Shown piece by piece: positions 7,835 to 16,781 of a stretch of 60,646 bases of DNA. Numbering within the stretch: the stretch's first letter is position 1; each line of letters starts with the position of its first letter. This stretch comes from Deltaproteobacteria bacterium (GTDB lineage: Bacteria; Myxococcota; B64-G9): the NCBI GenBank assembly GCA_019314375.1, contig JAFCZJ010000008.1, positions 1 through 60,646 on the forward strand, written 5' to 3'. The translations under genes and the position numbers were made by a program. The notes beneath the pieces are model-generated. The model was not told where the DNA came from, did not search any database, and saw only the letters and a program-made list of their open reading frames with translations.

Positions 7835-9346
7835 TCAGACTCTCTTTTGCGGCAGGTCGGACTTGGATGCCATCTTGCGCCGATAGAGAACAAAGCCCAT
7901 CAGTGACATGGCACCAAGCGCTACGCCGATGAGGGTGCCCAGGGTGGGATCCAGGCCGAGGCAGCCGTTGGCTCGGCTTTCGACCAGAATGTAGGTGATG
8001 GTCATGGTGGTCATGAAGGTGGCGGGCAGGGCGGCCATAAGCCACCAGGCCTTGGGTGAGCGTCTGGCCAGGAACACGGCCGCCGCCCATAGCGTGACCG
8101 CCGCCAGGGTTTGATTGGCCCAACCGAAATAGCGCCAGATGATTTTGAAGGGGATGAAGTTCAAGGCCATGGAGCTGGCGAAGAGAGGCAGGGCGATGAG
8201 ATAGCGGTTGCGGATTCTCTTTTGCGGTAATTTCAAGTAGTCAGCGGCGATGAGTCGGGCCACCCGAAAGGCCGTATCGCCGGAGGTGATGGGCAGCACC
8301 ACCACCCCCAGGATGGCCAAGAACCCGCCGAATTGGCCCATGGTGCCGGTGCAGATGGTGTGTACCACCGTGGCCGCGTTGCCCTCGTTCAGGGCTTCAG
8401 CCAGGCCGGCCACGCCACCGTAGTAGCCTTGGGCTGCCGTGGCCCAGACGAGGGCGATGAAAGCTTCTCCGATCATGGCCCCATAGAAAACCAGGCGCAT
8501 GTGCTTTTCGTTCTTCAAACAGCGAGCCATCATGGGGCTTTGGGTGCCATGGAAGCCGGAGATGGCACCGCAGGATACGGTGATGAAAATGAGGGGCCAG
8601 GCTGGAAGCTCTTTCGGATGCAGGTTGGCCAAGGTGAACTCAGGGACTTGGATTTGTCCCGAGAAAATGGCGATGGTCAGGCCGCCCACCATGACCAATA
8701 GGGCCACGGCAAATACGGGATAGATGCGTCCGATGAGCTTGTCCACCGGCAAGAGGGTGGCCACCACGTAGTAGGCGAAAATGCAGGCCATGACCAGCCA
8801 GAGCCACATGGGCTGACCGGAAAAAGAGCTACTCAGCCAGGCGGTGGCTCCGTCGCCGAAAAGCTCGCCCACGGTTTCCGGTGGAACAATCTTGACGATG
8901 AGGGCTGCCGGACCCTTGACGAAGACCGTACCCACCAACACCATGAGCAGCAGAATGAAGAAGGTGGCCAGGTGGCGGGGGATTCTGCCCAGGTAGTGAC
9001 CGATGAGATCGGGTAGGCCCGCACCCTTGTTGCGGATGGACATGGCACCGGAGAGAAAGTCGTGGACCGCGCCGCCGAAGATGGCGCCGAACACCACCCA
9101 CAGAAAAACCTGCGGTCCCCAGAGGGCACCCATGATGGGACCGAAAACAGGACCCAAACCTGCGATGTTAAGAAGTTGCACAAGATAGACGCGCCAAGTG
9201 GGCATGGCCACAAAGTCCACACCGTCAGCCATGGTCTGGGCGGGGGTGGCCCGATGGGGATCGGGATGCACGGGCCTCGTCACCCACTTGCCGTAAAAGA
9301 AATAGCCTGCCACCAGCAGAATTAGGCCGGTGAGGAAGATCCACAT
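7835..9346 (-). CDS. cstA: CstA-family carbon-starvation transporter
   Basis: A 503-residue polytopic inner-membrane protein with about 12 or more hydrophobic segments. It carries the CstA family's conserved stretches, for example NIAGLGPVFGPIMGALWGP near residues 60-78, GGAVHDFLSGAMSIRNKG and SGFHGTQSPMMARC. Characterised members import pyruvate or peptides at low nutrient levels. It is shorter than the E. coli protein (about 700) and resembles the compact versions found in many other bacteria. AAGGAGG lies nine bases before the ATG. It lies 54 bases after the amidohydrolase gene on the same strand and is probably co-transcribed with it. The substrate is not determinable here. Confidence 0.93.
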   Translation of the reverse strand: MWIFLTGLILLVAGYFFYGKWVTRPVHPDPHRATPAQTMADGVDFVAMPTWRVYLVQLLNIAGLGPVFGPIMGALWGPQVFLWVVFGAIFGGAVHDFLSGAMSIRNKGAGLPDLIGHYLGRIPRHLATFFILLLMVLVGTVFVKGPAALIVKIVPPETVGELFGDGATAWLSSSFSGQPMWLWLVMACIFAYYVVATLLPVDKLIGRIYPVFAVALLVMVGGLTIAIFSGQIQVPEFTLANLHPKELPAWPLIFITVSCGAISGFHGTQSPMMARCLKNEKHMRLVFYGAMIGEAFIALVWATAAQGYYGGVAGLAEALNEGNAATVVHTICTGTMGQFGGFLAILGVVVLPITSGDTAFRVARLIAADYLKLPQKRIRNRYLIALPLFASSMALNFIPFKIIWRYFGWANQTLAAVTLWAAAVFLARRSPKAWWLMAALPATFMTTMTITYILVESRANGCLGLDPTLGTLIGVALGAMSLMGFVLYRRKMASKSDLPQKRV

Positions 9347-9400
9347 GGTCGCTCAAGCCTCCTTGTGAGTACAGGTGGTTGCGTTAGAGGGCGGTCGTTC

Positions 9401-10513
9401 TCATCGGCGCTTAGAGAAAATGAGTTTTTCCGCATTGGTTACATACAGTTTTTCTAGCACGTCCTCCGGCAGATGGATGCCGTCTACGGTCCACATGCCT
9501 TGAATGGGTGTTGGGTGATCCATGTTTTTGTGATCGGTCTCGAAATATTCGCGATGGGCCATCAAGAAGCGATCCGCGTCTTTTTCTTCATCGGGCCAAA
9601 TGGACAAAGAGCCGAGTTGATAGCCCGAGGGGCTGATGATGATGTCGGTGCCGAAAAGAATGCGATCGGCATGCTTGATGAAAAAGGCTCGAACTTCGTT
9701 TGCGGGATGGCGGCCGAATTCTCCGATGCGGGCCGAGGTGTCCACGTAAAGATTGGGCTGTTTCTCCAAGAGGCGATCCACCGCCTGGAGATCCTCGGGC
9801 ATGTTGGCCAGGTGGATGCCCAAAAAGGTGGTCTTGGGGTGGCGGGCCAACAGGCGATCCCTGGCTTCCATCAGGGTTTTTCTGCTGGGATGATCCGAAT
9901 CCGAAAAAGACCAGGATGGGGCAAAGAGCAACTCAAAATAGCGTTCGTTGGTGAGATCCGGGGCGTCAAAGAAGGTCACCGGATCGCCCGTGTGCAGGGC
10001 CACCACGGCGCCAGTCTCGGCAGCCCGGCGCATGATGGGATCCAGGCGCGGGTCGTCGACGGCCATGAATTTGCCCTGGATATCCCGTACGCCCAGGCCC
10101 AGGGCTTTGAAGATCTTCAGGCCGGAGGCGCCTCGCTTCATAGCCTTCTGCAGGCGATCCGCCTCTCGCTCGGCCCAGCCCGGCTCGTTGACGCCTGTCC
10201 AGTCCAGGTTGCAAAAATAGGCAAATTTGTCTCCCAGGCGGTCGCCCAGGGCAGCGGTGGCCGCGAATCGGCGGCTGCCATATGGGCCCGCGCTTTTCAC
10301 GCAGAATCGGTCGATGCCGTTGCGCTCGAAGAGATTCAGGGCCCGTTCTATGCTTTGGGCATCCGGGCTCAGATGGACATGGGAGTCGGTGATGAGCCGC
10401 AGGCCGGCCGCAGCCGGTGCTTTTTCGGTGGCTGGGTTTGAATCCTGGCAGGCGATTGAAAACACGATGAGCAGCAGGGATCCGATCGACTTGGACAGGC
10501 GGTAAGTAGGCAT
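9401..10513 (-). CDS. Amidohydrolase (TIM-barrel metal-dependent hydrolase), probable lipoprotein
   Basis: A 370-residue protein of the amidohydrolase-2 type. Motifs visible are the first-strand metal site TDSHVHLSP (about residues 42-50), GLKIFKALG, ALHTGDPVTF, LGIHLANMPED and the late Asp in ILFGTDIIISP, the usual metal ligands and catalytic acid. The N-terminus has a hydrophobic signal followed by SIACQD, a plausible although imperfect lipobox, so the enzyme probably acts in the periplasm attached to a membrane. Family members hydrolyse or decarboxylate small cyclic or phenolic carboxylates; the substrate is unknown. It heads a run of four minus-strand genes that continues with cstA. Only 72 bases separate it from the divergent Cys-rich protein gene. 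Confidence 0.85.
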   Translation of the reverse strand: MPTYRLSKSIGSLLLIVFSIACQDSNPATEKAPAAAGLRLITDSHVHLSPDAQSIERALNLFERNGIDRFCVKSAGPYGSRRFAATAALGDRLGDKFAYFCNLDWTGVNEPGWAEREADRLQKAMKRGASGLKIFKALGLGVRDIQGKFMAVDDPRLDPIMRRAAETGAVVALHTGDPVTFFDAPDLTNERYFELLFAPSWSFSDSDHPSRKTLMEARDRLLARHPKTTFLGIHLANMPEDLQAVDRLLEKQPNLYVDTSARIGEFGRHPANEVRAFFIKHADRILFGTDIIISPSGYQLGSLSIWPDEEKDADRFLMAHREYFETDHKNMDHPTPIQGMWTVDGIHLPEDVLEKLYVTNAEKLIFSKRR

Positions 10514-10585
10514 GATCGCATCATAGCTCAGTCGAAGGCTTTGTGGTAGAGTCAGCTCTTCGATGAGAATTATGGAGGTGTTGTG

Positions 10586-12040
10586 ATGGTTCGTAAAATT
10601 GCTCTATTGGTGGCTTTTGCTTTGATGGGCCTGTTGGCGCTGACCCAGTGTGACGGAGGGACGGATTTGGTCCAGGCGGCCTGTGCGGCCCATGAGGACT
10701 GTCCTGCCGGCAACATTTGTAATTTTTTCCAGAGCCGCTGCATGCCCGGTTGTCTTGATCACGAGGACTGCAAGCGGGGCGAAATCTGCAACCCTTATAC
10801 GTCCCAATGCATCATCGGTTGTTTGGACAGCTCCGAATGCGAGGCCGACGAGATTTGCTCTGCCTACACAGGCCAATGCATCGTGGGTTGCGATGGGGAC
10901 GAGGATTGCGAGGCCGGCCTGGTGTGCAGCATGGCCACGGCTCGTTGCGTGGACCCAGGCGTGGTCAGCTCCGGCTGTGAAGCCGATGCGGACTGTGACT
11001 GGAACGAGGTCTGCGATGCGGGCGAATGTGTTTGGGCAGGCCCAGTCTGCCGCAGCGACTACGACTGTCGTCGGGACGAGGTTTGCGTCGAGGGTTGGTG
11101 CGAGAGCGCCATCGAATGCAGCGTCGACGGCGACTGTGAAGATGGCTATCACTGCCAAGATGGAGCCTGTCTGCTCATCGAGCCGGATTGCAGCGTGGAT
11201 GAGGATTGTTTGGCCGGTCAGCAATGTGTCGGTGGCCAATGCGAACCCATCCCGGGTTACTGCGATGGAGATGAAGACTGCGCCGAAGGCGAGGTCTGCA
11301 ATTTAGACAGCAACACCTGCGAAGAGGAGTCTTCCTTCGGTTGTCAGTCGGATGCGGACTGTCCGGCGGGACTGACTTGTTCTTTCGGTTTCTGTACCGG
11401 CTGCTCCGATGACGCGGACTGTTTTCCCGGGCAGAGCTGTCTCTTCGGGGCTTGTATCGGCACGGCCAATGCCTGTGAGGGCGTGGAATGTCCCGATGGC
11501 GAGATTTGTAATCCCAACACGGGTATCTGTGAGACCGCGACGGTGGAATGCACTGTGGACGGAGACTGTGAGGCAGGATTCCACTGTGACGCGGGCCATT
11601 GCCTGCCTGACGGCGGCTGTAGCTCGGATGCCGACTGCGCCGCCGACGAGCGTTGCAATACCGATTCCGGCGAATGCGAGCCAGACACGGGTTGTCAGGA
11701 CATCACGGATTGCGCATTTGGTTTGCAGTGCATCCTGAACTTCTGTGTCGGTTGCGACAGCGATGCACAGTGCAAGCCTGCTGAGCAGTGCCTGATGACT
11801 GCTTGTGTGCCCCGCTGGGGTGGAGATGCCTGTGACGATGTGACCTGCGGAGCCGACGAGCTTTGCGATCCGGAAACGGGTCAGTGCTACCCGGCCGACG
11901 GCAAATGCACCGACGACGAAGACTGCCGGCCGGACATGGATTGCGGCGTGCTGGGTTACTGTTTGGGCTGTGAAGAAGATGCCCAATGTCGCTCCGGGCA
12001 GCGTTGTCTGCTGGGGGCCTGTGTGCCTTTGGGCTCCTGA
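10586..12040 (+). CDS. Cys-rich repeat secreted protein (19 C-x5-C units)
   Basis: A 484-residue exported protein made almost wholly of a repeated Cys motif, xDxDC-x5-C, which I count 19 times (HEDCPAGNIC, DEDCLAGQQC and so on), often followed by a third Cys. This is the Dickkopf/EB-like Cys-rich layout common in predicted surface proteins of myxobacteria and their relatives; the cysteines probably pair as disulphides outside the cytoplasm and the acidic loops may bind calcium. The N-terminal hydrophobic segment ends at TQC, a poor lipobox, so simple secretion and lipidation are both possible. The start is at ATG 10586, seven bases after GGAGG; the GTG one codon earlier is too close. The next gene starts 75 bases on and may be linked. 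Confidence 0.85.
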   Translation: MVRKIALLVAFALMGLLALTQCDGGTDLVQAACAAHEDCPAGNICNFFQSRCMPGCLDHEDCKRGEICNPYTSQCIIGCLDSSECEADEICSAYTGQCIVGCDGDEDCEAGLVCSMATARCVDPGVVSSGCEADADCDWNEVCDAGECVWAGPVCRSDYDCRRDEVCVEGWCESAIECSVDGDCEDGYHCQDGACLLIEPDCSVDEDCLAGQQCVGGQCEPIPGYCDGDEDCAEGEVCNLDSNTCEEESSFGCQSDADCPAGLTCSFGFCTGCSDDADCFPGQSCLFGACIGTANACEGVECPDGEICNPNTGICETATVECTVDGDCEAGFHCDAGHCLPDGGCSSDADCAADERCNTDSGECEPDTGCQDITDCAFGLQCILNFCVGCDSDAQCKPAEQCLMTACVPRWGGDACDDVTCGADELCDPETGQCYPADGKCTDDEDCRPDMDCGVLGYCLGCEEDAQCRSGQRCLLGACVPLGS

Positions 12041-12115
12041 GCGCAGTTTGCCTCTATGCCGCCCGTCGTGGTAGTTGGAGGTGATTTTTGGAAACCCGAA
12101 CTTAAGGGGTATGTC

Positions 12116-13237
12116 ATGAAATCTCGATTGGTTGTGTTGGCCCTGATGACTAGTTTTATCCTGGCCGCGGTGCCTGTCGCCAAGGCACAGAATGATACCG
12201 TTGTCGTAGCGGTTTTTATGATGGAGAGTCGGGGATCGGGTCTCAAGGCAGATGAGGTGGTGAACCTGACCGATTATTTGGCCACCAGGATGGGCGAGGG
12301 TGGGGAGCTTCAGATCATTCCTCGGGATGAAATCAAGAAGCGCCTGGTGCAGGCGAAGGCCGATAGTCACAAAGAATGCTACGACACCAACTGTCAGATT
12401 CAGTTGGGTCGTGAGTTGGCCGCCCAGTACTCCATTTCGACGAAGATTGGTCGGGTGGGAAAGCAGTGCCTGATCACGGCTCAGATATTCGATCTCAAGA
12501 GTTCCACCATGATCAAGGGCGTGACGGGTCGTGGATCCTGCGATCCGGATCCCCTCATCGAATCGATCGATATGTTGGCCGACGAGATCAGGAAAGAAAT
12601 CATAAGCGATCTGAAGAAGGCTGCGTCGGTGGAGAAACCGCCGGTGGTTGAGCCTGATCCCATCGTGGAGAAACCCATCGCCTCGCCTCCTCCGGTGGTG
12701 GAAGACAGCCCCGTGGTGAAAGCTGCCCCAGGTGACGAGCTGCCGCGGTTTTTTGTCGGTGCCGGCATCGGCGTGACGAACATGAGCTGGGTGGACTCGG
12801 AAGCCGATGCGGACACTTTTGCCGGCTTGGCAGCTTATTTGGACTGGCGGATCGGCAAGGGCTTCATGCTGGGCTTTGCCCTCGACCTTGAGTTTTTGGA
12901 TAAGGACTTCGGTACCGTGTCGACCCAGATTGGCTTTTTCGATTTGATGATGCGCCTGGGCTATTTGATCCCGGTCGCCAACAACAAGGTTTTGCTTCAT
13001 CCCTATGGCAGCTTCGGTTTCGCCTCTCTCGTATATATGGACATAGAGGAAGCGGACCCCATTACGGGTTTTGCCCTGGGTGCTGGTTTCGGGGTTCGTT
13101 GGATGCTCTTGTCCTGGCTGGGTCTGTCGGCCGATTTGGGCATCGAATACGCCACGTGGATTCCGCCCGATGACGATGCTGATACCGAGGGTTCGCTGAA
13201 TGTGAAGTTTCAGATCGGCGCCAATTTCGCGTTCTGA
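12116..13237 (+). CDS. Outer-membrane beta-barrel protein with CsgG/TolB-N-like periplasmic domain
   Basis: A 373-residue exported protein with a signal peptide (LVVLALMTSFILAAVPVAKA). Residues about 25-165 form an alpha/beta domain with hydrophobic strands, including TVVVAVFMME, QIIPRDEIKKRL and a CYDTNCQIQLGREL segment, as in CsgG/TolB-N-like sensor domains often seen in deltaproteobacteria. A Pro/Val-rich linker (residues about 170-200) leads to a C-terminal barrel of alternating strands ending in an aromatic residue (QIGANFAF), typical of OmpA/OprF-like eight-stranded barrels. The start at ATG 12116 follows AAGGGG and matches the signal peptide; the frame stays open for 20 codons upstream without signal character. 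The function is unknown. Confidence 0.8.
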   Translation: MKSRLVVLALMTSFILAAVPVAKAQNDTVVVAVFMMESRGSGLKADEVVNLTDYLATRMGEGGELQIIPRDEIKKRLVQAKADSHKECYDTNCQIQLGRELAAQYSISTKIGRVGKQCLITAQIFDLKSSTMIKGVTGRGSCDPDPLIESIDMLADEIRKEIISDLKKAASVEKPPVVEPDPIVEKPIASPPPVVEDSPVVKAAPGDELPRFFVGAGIGVTNMSWVDSEADADTFAGLAAYLDWRIGKGFMLGFALDLEFLDKDFGTVSTQIGFFDLMMRLGYLIPVANNKVLLHPYGSFGFASLVYMDIEEADPITGFALGAGFGVRWMLLSWLGLSADLGIEYATWIPPDDDADTEGSLNVKFQIGANFAF

Positions 13238-13316
13238 TTCGCTGCTGTCTTTTTCCTTCCCCCCTTTCAGTTTGCTCTCTTGAGTCCGCCCGACCCCTCG
13301 GGTAGGATCTCGAACC

Positions 13317-15386
13317 ATGGTCAGTTACCGCTGGATCGGCAAACACGGGATGCATTTGGCCGACGAGGACGCCATGTCCGGTCGGGCTCGTTTTCCGGCC
13401 GATCACATGCCCGAAGATTGTCTGTGGGTGGCCCTGGTAGGTGCCGAGCGTGCCCCGGCCCGATTGGCGGCGGTGGATTGTGGGGCGGCCCGGGCTATGT
13501 CGGGCGTGGTGGATATCTGTCTGGCCGACGATTTGCCTGGTTCGGGTCACTTCGGCGTGCATGGTGATGATCATCCTCTTTTGATTGGCGGCGCTGTGGG
13601 TTACGCGGGCGAGCCTTTGGCCATGGTCACGGCCAAGAGCCCCGAGATCGCAAGGCGGGCGGCTGCGGCTATCCTGGTCACTTTGGAGCCCGGCTCGACC
13701 GCGGGTAATCATGCCGAGAAGGAAGGGCTGCACAGTCGGTTTTCGTGTGGAGAGGTGGCGAAGGCTTTGGATAAGGCCCATCGGGTTTTCGAACGCGAGT
13801 GGCATGTCGGCGAACCCGCGATACAGCCTTTGGCGGATACGCCCGCGGTGGTTTGGCCCGACGGTCGGGGCGGTCTTGAGCTCTTGGCTCGCAGTCGTTG
13901 GGTGCAGCGCGATGCGGCCTTGCTGGCTCGGGTCTTGGGAATACCTCCGGAAAAAGTGAGGCTGCGTTGTGAGCGGGTTGAGGGACCTTGGCCCGCGCAG
14001 GAGGATTTGGGCAACATGCTGCGGCTTGGCCTGGCCTGCCTGCGGGTCGGCGCGCCCGTGCGCCTGGTTCCTGACAGGAACAGGGTGTGCGGATCGAGAC
14101 AGGCCTCGGTGCATGTCACGACCGGGGTGAACCGGTCGGGCAAGCTCGTGGCTTGTCGCATCCGCTGCCAACTGGACGGAGGGGCTTATCTTTCAGGGGC
14201 TCAGGCCTATCTGGACCTGTGCATGGCGAATTTGCTTGGGCCCTATCGACTGGAGCACGTGGAAGTCGAAGCTGGGGTGCTGCCCAGTCATTCGGGTGCA
14301 TACCCCGATCCGCACATCTGGCATGGGGCCATGCTGGGGGTGCCCTTGGAGCAGCATTTGGACTGGATGGCGCGGGAATTGGGCCGGGACCCTCTTGCCT
14401 GGCGGCAGTCCTTTGTGCTGAAGGTGGGTGACTTCGACGCCCTGGGACAAAAGGTGGAAAGGCCTCATGGTGTCGAGGGCGTCATTCGTGCCGCGCGCCG
14501 CTCCAAGGCCTGGCGACACCGAAGCAGGCGACGGCGGGATGCCTCGGCGCATTTGTGCTGGGGACAAGGCGTGGCCTTGGCGCGCCAAGAGGCCGGTAGC
14601 CAAACGGAACCGGCTCGCATGATCCTTGAGCTTGGGGCTGACGGTGTTTTGCGTTTGCTGTGTGGACGTGGCCAGTTGGGCCATGGTTTGCAAGAGGCGC
14701 TTCGGCGGGCGGCCGCCGATCGTCTGGGCATGGATCCTGGTCTCCTTGTGATTCCGCCCGCCGATAGCCAGGATGCGTCGGCCGCCGGACCGGCCTTGAG
14801 TGCCTCTTCGAGCTGGCGCCTGTTGAGCGCTTTTCTTGATGGCGCGGACAAGCTGGAAGCTCTGTTGGCCTTGCTGGCTCGGGATATGTTGGGCTGGGGG
14901 CTGGAGGCTGTGAAGCTGGATGCTGGGATGCTTCGGCAGGCCAAGCGGGAGGCGAGCCTGGAGCAATTGGTCGGTGCCGAGGGGTTGCGAGTGGAAGGTC
15001 GAGGCGAGGCACCGCCACGGGGTCGTGGCGCATACGCCCTGAGCATGGCGAGAGTCTGCGTCGATGAACTCAGCGGGAGGCATCGACTCTTGTCTTTGGA
15101 GACCTGGTTGGATGTGGGTCAGGTTTTGTCTCCCGATAGCCTGGCGCGCCATCATGCCCTGGCTTGTGAGATGGCCCTTTGCGCAGGCCAAAACCTGGCA
15201 CATCCAGATGAGAGATGCTCGGCACCCGATGCATTGCGTCTGCATCCCCTGCGGACGCGGGATGCGGAGGGTCCCTTCGGTGCCAGGCCCCTGGGCGCGG
15301 TTTTGTTGCCGGCTGCTGCCGCTGCGCTGGCCGCGGCTTTGGCCGATGCGCTCCACTCAGAGCCGGGACCGGAGGGCTCGAAATGA
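13317..15386 (+). CDS. Xanthine-dehydrogenase-like molybdopterin subunit, divergent active site
   Basis: This 689-residue protein has the layout of the large (molybdenum) subunit of xanthine dehydrogenase/aldehyde oxidase enzymes. The a/b hammerhead domain is at about 1-110 (HPLLIGGAVGYAGEPLAMVTA), followed by the two-part Mo-binding domain (for example LDGGAYLSGAQAYLDL). The residues that normally hold the Mo site are not recognisable: GGGFGGK is replaced by EGPWPAQED, the Arg of the GAYRG-type motif by GAYPDPH, and the C-terminal KGVGEP motif with catalytic Glu by GPFGARPLG. It is also shorter than usual (about 750). It may be non-catalytic, or a divergent branch with new chemistry. Neighbours are the 2Fe-2S subunit (ATGA overlap), XdhC, the FAD subunit and a MocA-like gene, so the context is a complete hydroxylase operon. 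Confidence 0.8.
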   Translation: MVSYRWIGKHGMHLADEDAMSGRARFPADHMPEDCLWVALVGAERAPARLAAVDCGAARAMSGVVDICLADDLPGSGHFGVHGDDHPLLIGGAVGYAGEPLAMVTAKSPEIARRAAAAILVTLEPGSTAGNHAEKEGLHSRFSCGEVAKALDKAHRVFEREWHVGEPAIQPLADTPAVVWPDGRGGLELLARSRWVQRDAALLARVLGIPPEKVRLRCERVEGPWPAQEDLGNMLRLGLACLRVGAPVRLVPDRNRVCGSRQASVHVTTGVNRSGKLVACRIRCQLDGGAYLSGAQAYLDLCMANLLGPYRLEHVEVEAGVLPSHSGAYPDPHIWHGAMLGVPLEQHLDWMARELGRDPLAWRQSFVLKVGDFDALGQKVERPHGVEGVIRAARRSKAWRHRSRRRRDASAHLCWGQGVALARQEAGSQTEPARMILELGADGVLRLLCGRGQLGHGLQEALRRAAADRLGMDPGLLVIPPADSQDASAAGPALSASSSWRLLSAFLDGADKLEALLALLARDMLGWGLEAVKLDAGMLRQAKREASLEQLVGAEGLRVEGRGEAPPRGRGAYALSMARVCVDELSGRHRLLSLETWLDVGQVLSPDSLARHHALACEMALCAGQNLAHPDERCSAPDALRLHPLRTRDAEGPFGARPLGAVLLPAAAAALAAALADALHSEPGPEGSK

Positions 15387-15901
15387 TCCCGGTGCGCATG
15401 GAGCTTGATGGCAGCGAGAGCCTTTTCGAGGTCTCAAGAGGTGAACGCCTGGTGGATACCTTGCGCAGCAGGGCAGGGCTTGTCAGCATCAAACAGGGTT
15501 GCGCACAGGGTCGCTGTGGGGCTTGTACGGTTTTGTTGAATGATCAACCCGTGGCGGCTTGCCTGGTGCTGACTTTGCAGGTGGACGGGCAACGGGTGGA
15601 TACCCTGGAGGGCCTGCATGCGAGAGGCCTGCTGAGGGATCTCCAGGAAGCCTTGATTGAAGGGGGCGCGGTGGCCTGCGGACATTGTACGCCGGGTATG
15701 CTATTGGCGGCACATGCCGTACTGATGCGGTTTTCACGTCCAAGTCTGAAGCAGATCCGGGAGGGGCTGGAAGGCAACAATTGTCGCTGTGGCTGTAAAG
15801 GGCGTATCGTGGCGGCTGTGCGCAAGGCAGCTTTACGCAGGGCGAGCCAAGGGCGTTTGAATCCGCCCCGCGGCGTTAAAGTGGTCAAAGATGGGTACTG
15901 A
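15383..15901 (+). CDS. 2Fe-2S subunit of xanthine dehydrogenase/CO dehydrogenase type
   Basis: A 172-residue electron-transfer subunit with two 2Fe-2S clusters. The plant-ferredoxin-type site is CAQGRCGACTV (about residues 40-50, with a further Cys in VAACLV), and the C-terminal four-helix site has CGHCTPGM and NNCRCGCKGRI, giving the CxxC and CxC ligand pairs. The family usually has CRCTGY at the end; here it is CRCGCK, with an extra Cys. The start is ATG 15383, inside an ATGA overlap with the stop of the large-subunit gene; the longer frame upstream belongs to the other gene. It would carry electrons from the molybdenum centre to the FAD subunit encoded three genes downstream. Confidence 0.9.
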   Translation: MIPVRMELDGSESLFEVSRGERLVDTLRSRAGLVSIKQGCAQGRCGACTVLLNDQPVAACLVLTLQVDGQRVDTLEGLHARGLLRDLQEALIEGGAVACGHCTPGMLLAAHAVLMRFSRPSLKQIREGLEGNNCRCGCKGRIVAAVRKAALRRASQGRLNPPRGVKVVKDGY

Positions 15902-15939
15902 TAAGTTCGTGTTTTTGCCAAGGAGCCAAGGAGGATCTT

Positions 15940-16779
15940 ATGGAGCCAGGAAGTGGAGATGTTCGGAGCATCGCGAAAAAGCTGCATCAGTTGGTCGAGC
16001 AGGATGAGTCGGGCGCGTTGGTGCTTGTGATCACGAGCACGGGGTCGGCCCCCGGCAAGGTGGGGGCCAAGATGTTGGTGCTGCCGGACGGGAACATCCA
16101 TGGCACCATCGGTGGCGGCGTGGTCGAGGCTCGCGTCATCGCCGATGCCTTAGACGCCATCGAAGACGGACGTGGGCCCCGTACCTTCGACTACGATTTG
16201 GAAAAGCTGGGCATGACCTGTGGGGGCGGTATTTCGGTCTACGTTGAACCCATTGTGCCTCCTCGCTCGGTGATCATTTTCGGCGCGGGTCATGTGGGTA
16301 GTGCCTTGGCAAGACTCATGAGCACCCTGGACTGTCGGGTGACCGTGGTCGATGATCGGACGGATTGGGCCAGCGAAGAACGGTTGCCCGAGGTCCATCG
16401 GGTGGTGCAGTGTGCCTTCACCGAGTACTTGCTTGAGGAGCCTCCGGGCCCCCTCGACCATGTGATCATTGTCACCCGTGGGCATGAGCATGATCAGCAC
16501 GTGCTTGAGCAGGTGATAGAGCAGGATGTCGCGTATATCGGCATGATCGGTTCGCGGAACAAGGCCAAGGTTGCGCTTGACGCCTTGCTGGACGCCGGTG
16601 TTGAGAGGGAGCGGCTTGAGAAAGTTTGCACCCCCATTGGTTTGAATATCGGTGCGGTCACGCCGGTTGAGATAGCTATCGCCGTTGCCGCGGAACTCAT
16701 CGCGTTATGGCGCAAGGGTATGTTGGAGTCGGGGCGGATGTCCGACAAGGGCAAAAAGAATCGCAGCAAGGCCAGGTGA
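15940..16779 (+). CDS. xdhC: XdhC/CoxI-family molybdenum cofactor insertion protein
   Basis: A 279-residue cytoplasmic maturation factor. XdhC proteins bind molybdenum cofactor, promote its sulphuration and deliver it to xanthine-dehydrogenase-type enzymes. The N-terminal XdhC domain has ITSTGSAPGKVGAKML and GTIGGGVVEARV; the C-terminal half is a Rossmann-type domain (VIIFGAGHVGSALARLM, later MIGSRNKAKVAL, then GLNIGAVTPVEIAIAVAAEL). AAGGAGG sits five bases before ATG 15940. It is placed between the 2Fe-2S and FAD subunit genes, and only two bases separate it from the latter. Its presence argues that the operon's enzyme receives cofactor even though the large-subunit motifs are unusual. Confidence 0.93.
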   Translation: MEPGSGDVRSIAKKLHQLVEQDESGALVLVITSTGSAPGKVGAKMLVLPDGNIHGTIGGGVVEARVIADALDAIEDGRGPRTFDYDLEKLGMTCGGGISVYVEPIVPPRSVIIFGAGHVGSALARLMSTLDCRVTVVDDRTDWASEERLPEVHRVVQCAFTEYLLEEPPGPLDHVIIVTRGHEHDQHVLEQVIEQDVAYIGMIGSRNKAKVALDALLDAGVERERLEKVCTPIGLNIGAVTPVEIAIAVAAELIALWRKGMLESGRMSDKGKKNRSKAR

Positions 16780-16781
16780 GT

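Noticed and set aside
13285-13305. CCCGACCCCTCGGG near 13285-13305 as terminator
   Set aside because: The stem is short and imperfect with no T-run, directly before the large-subunit start.
11303-13318. A 671-residue minus-strand open frame
   Set aside because: It is antisense to the Cys-rich and outer-membrane protein genes, with no domain pattern; a mirror of GC-rich codon bias.
14193-15356. A 387-residue minus-strand open frame
   Set aside because: It is antisense to the molybdopterin-type subunit gene and shows no recognisable domain.
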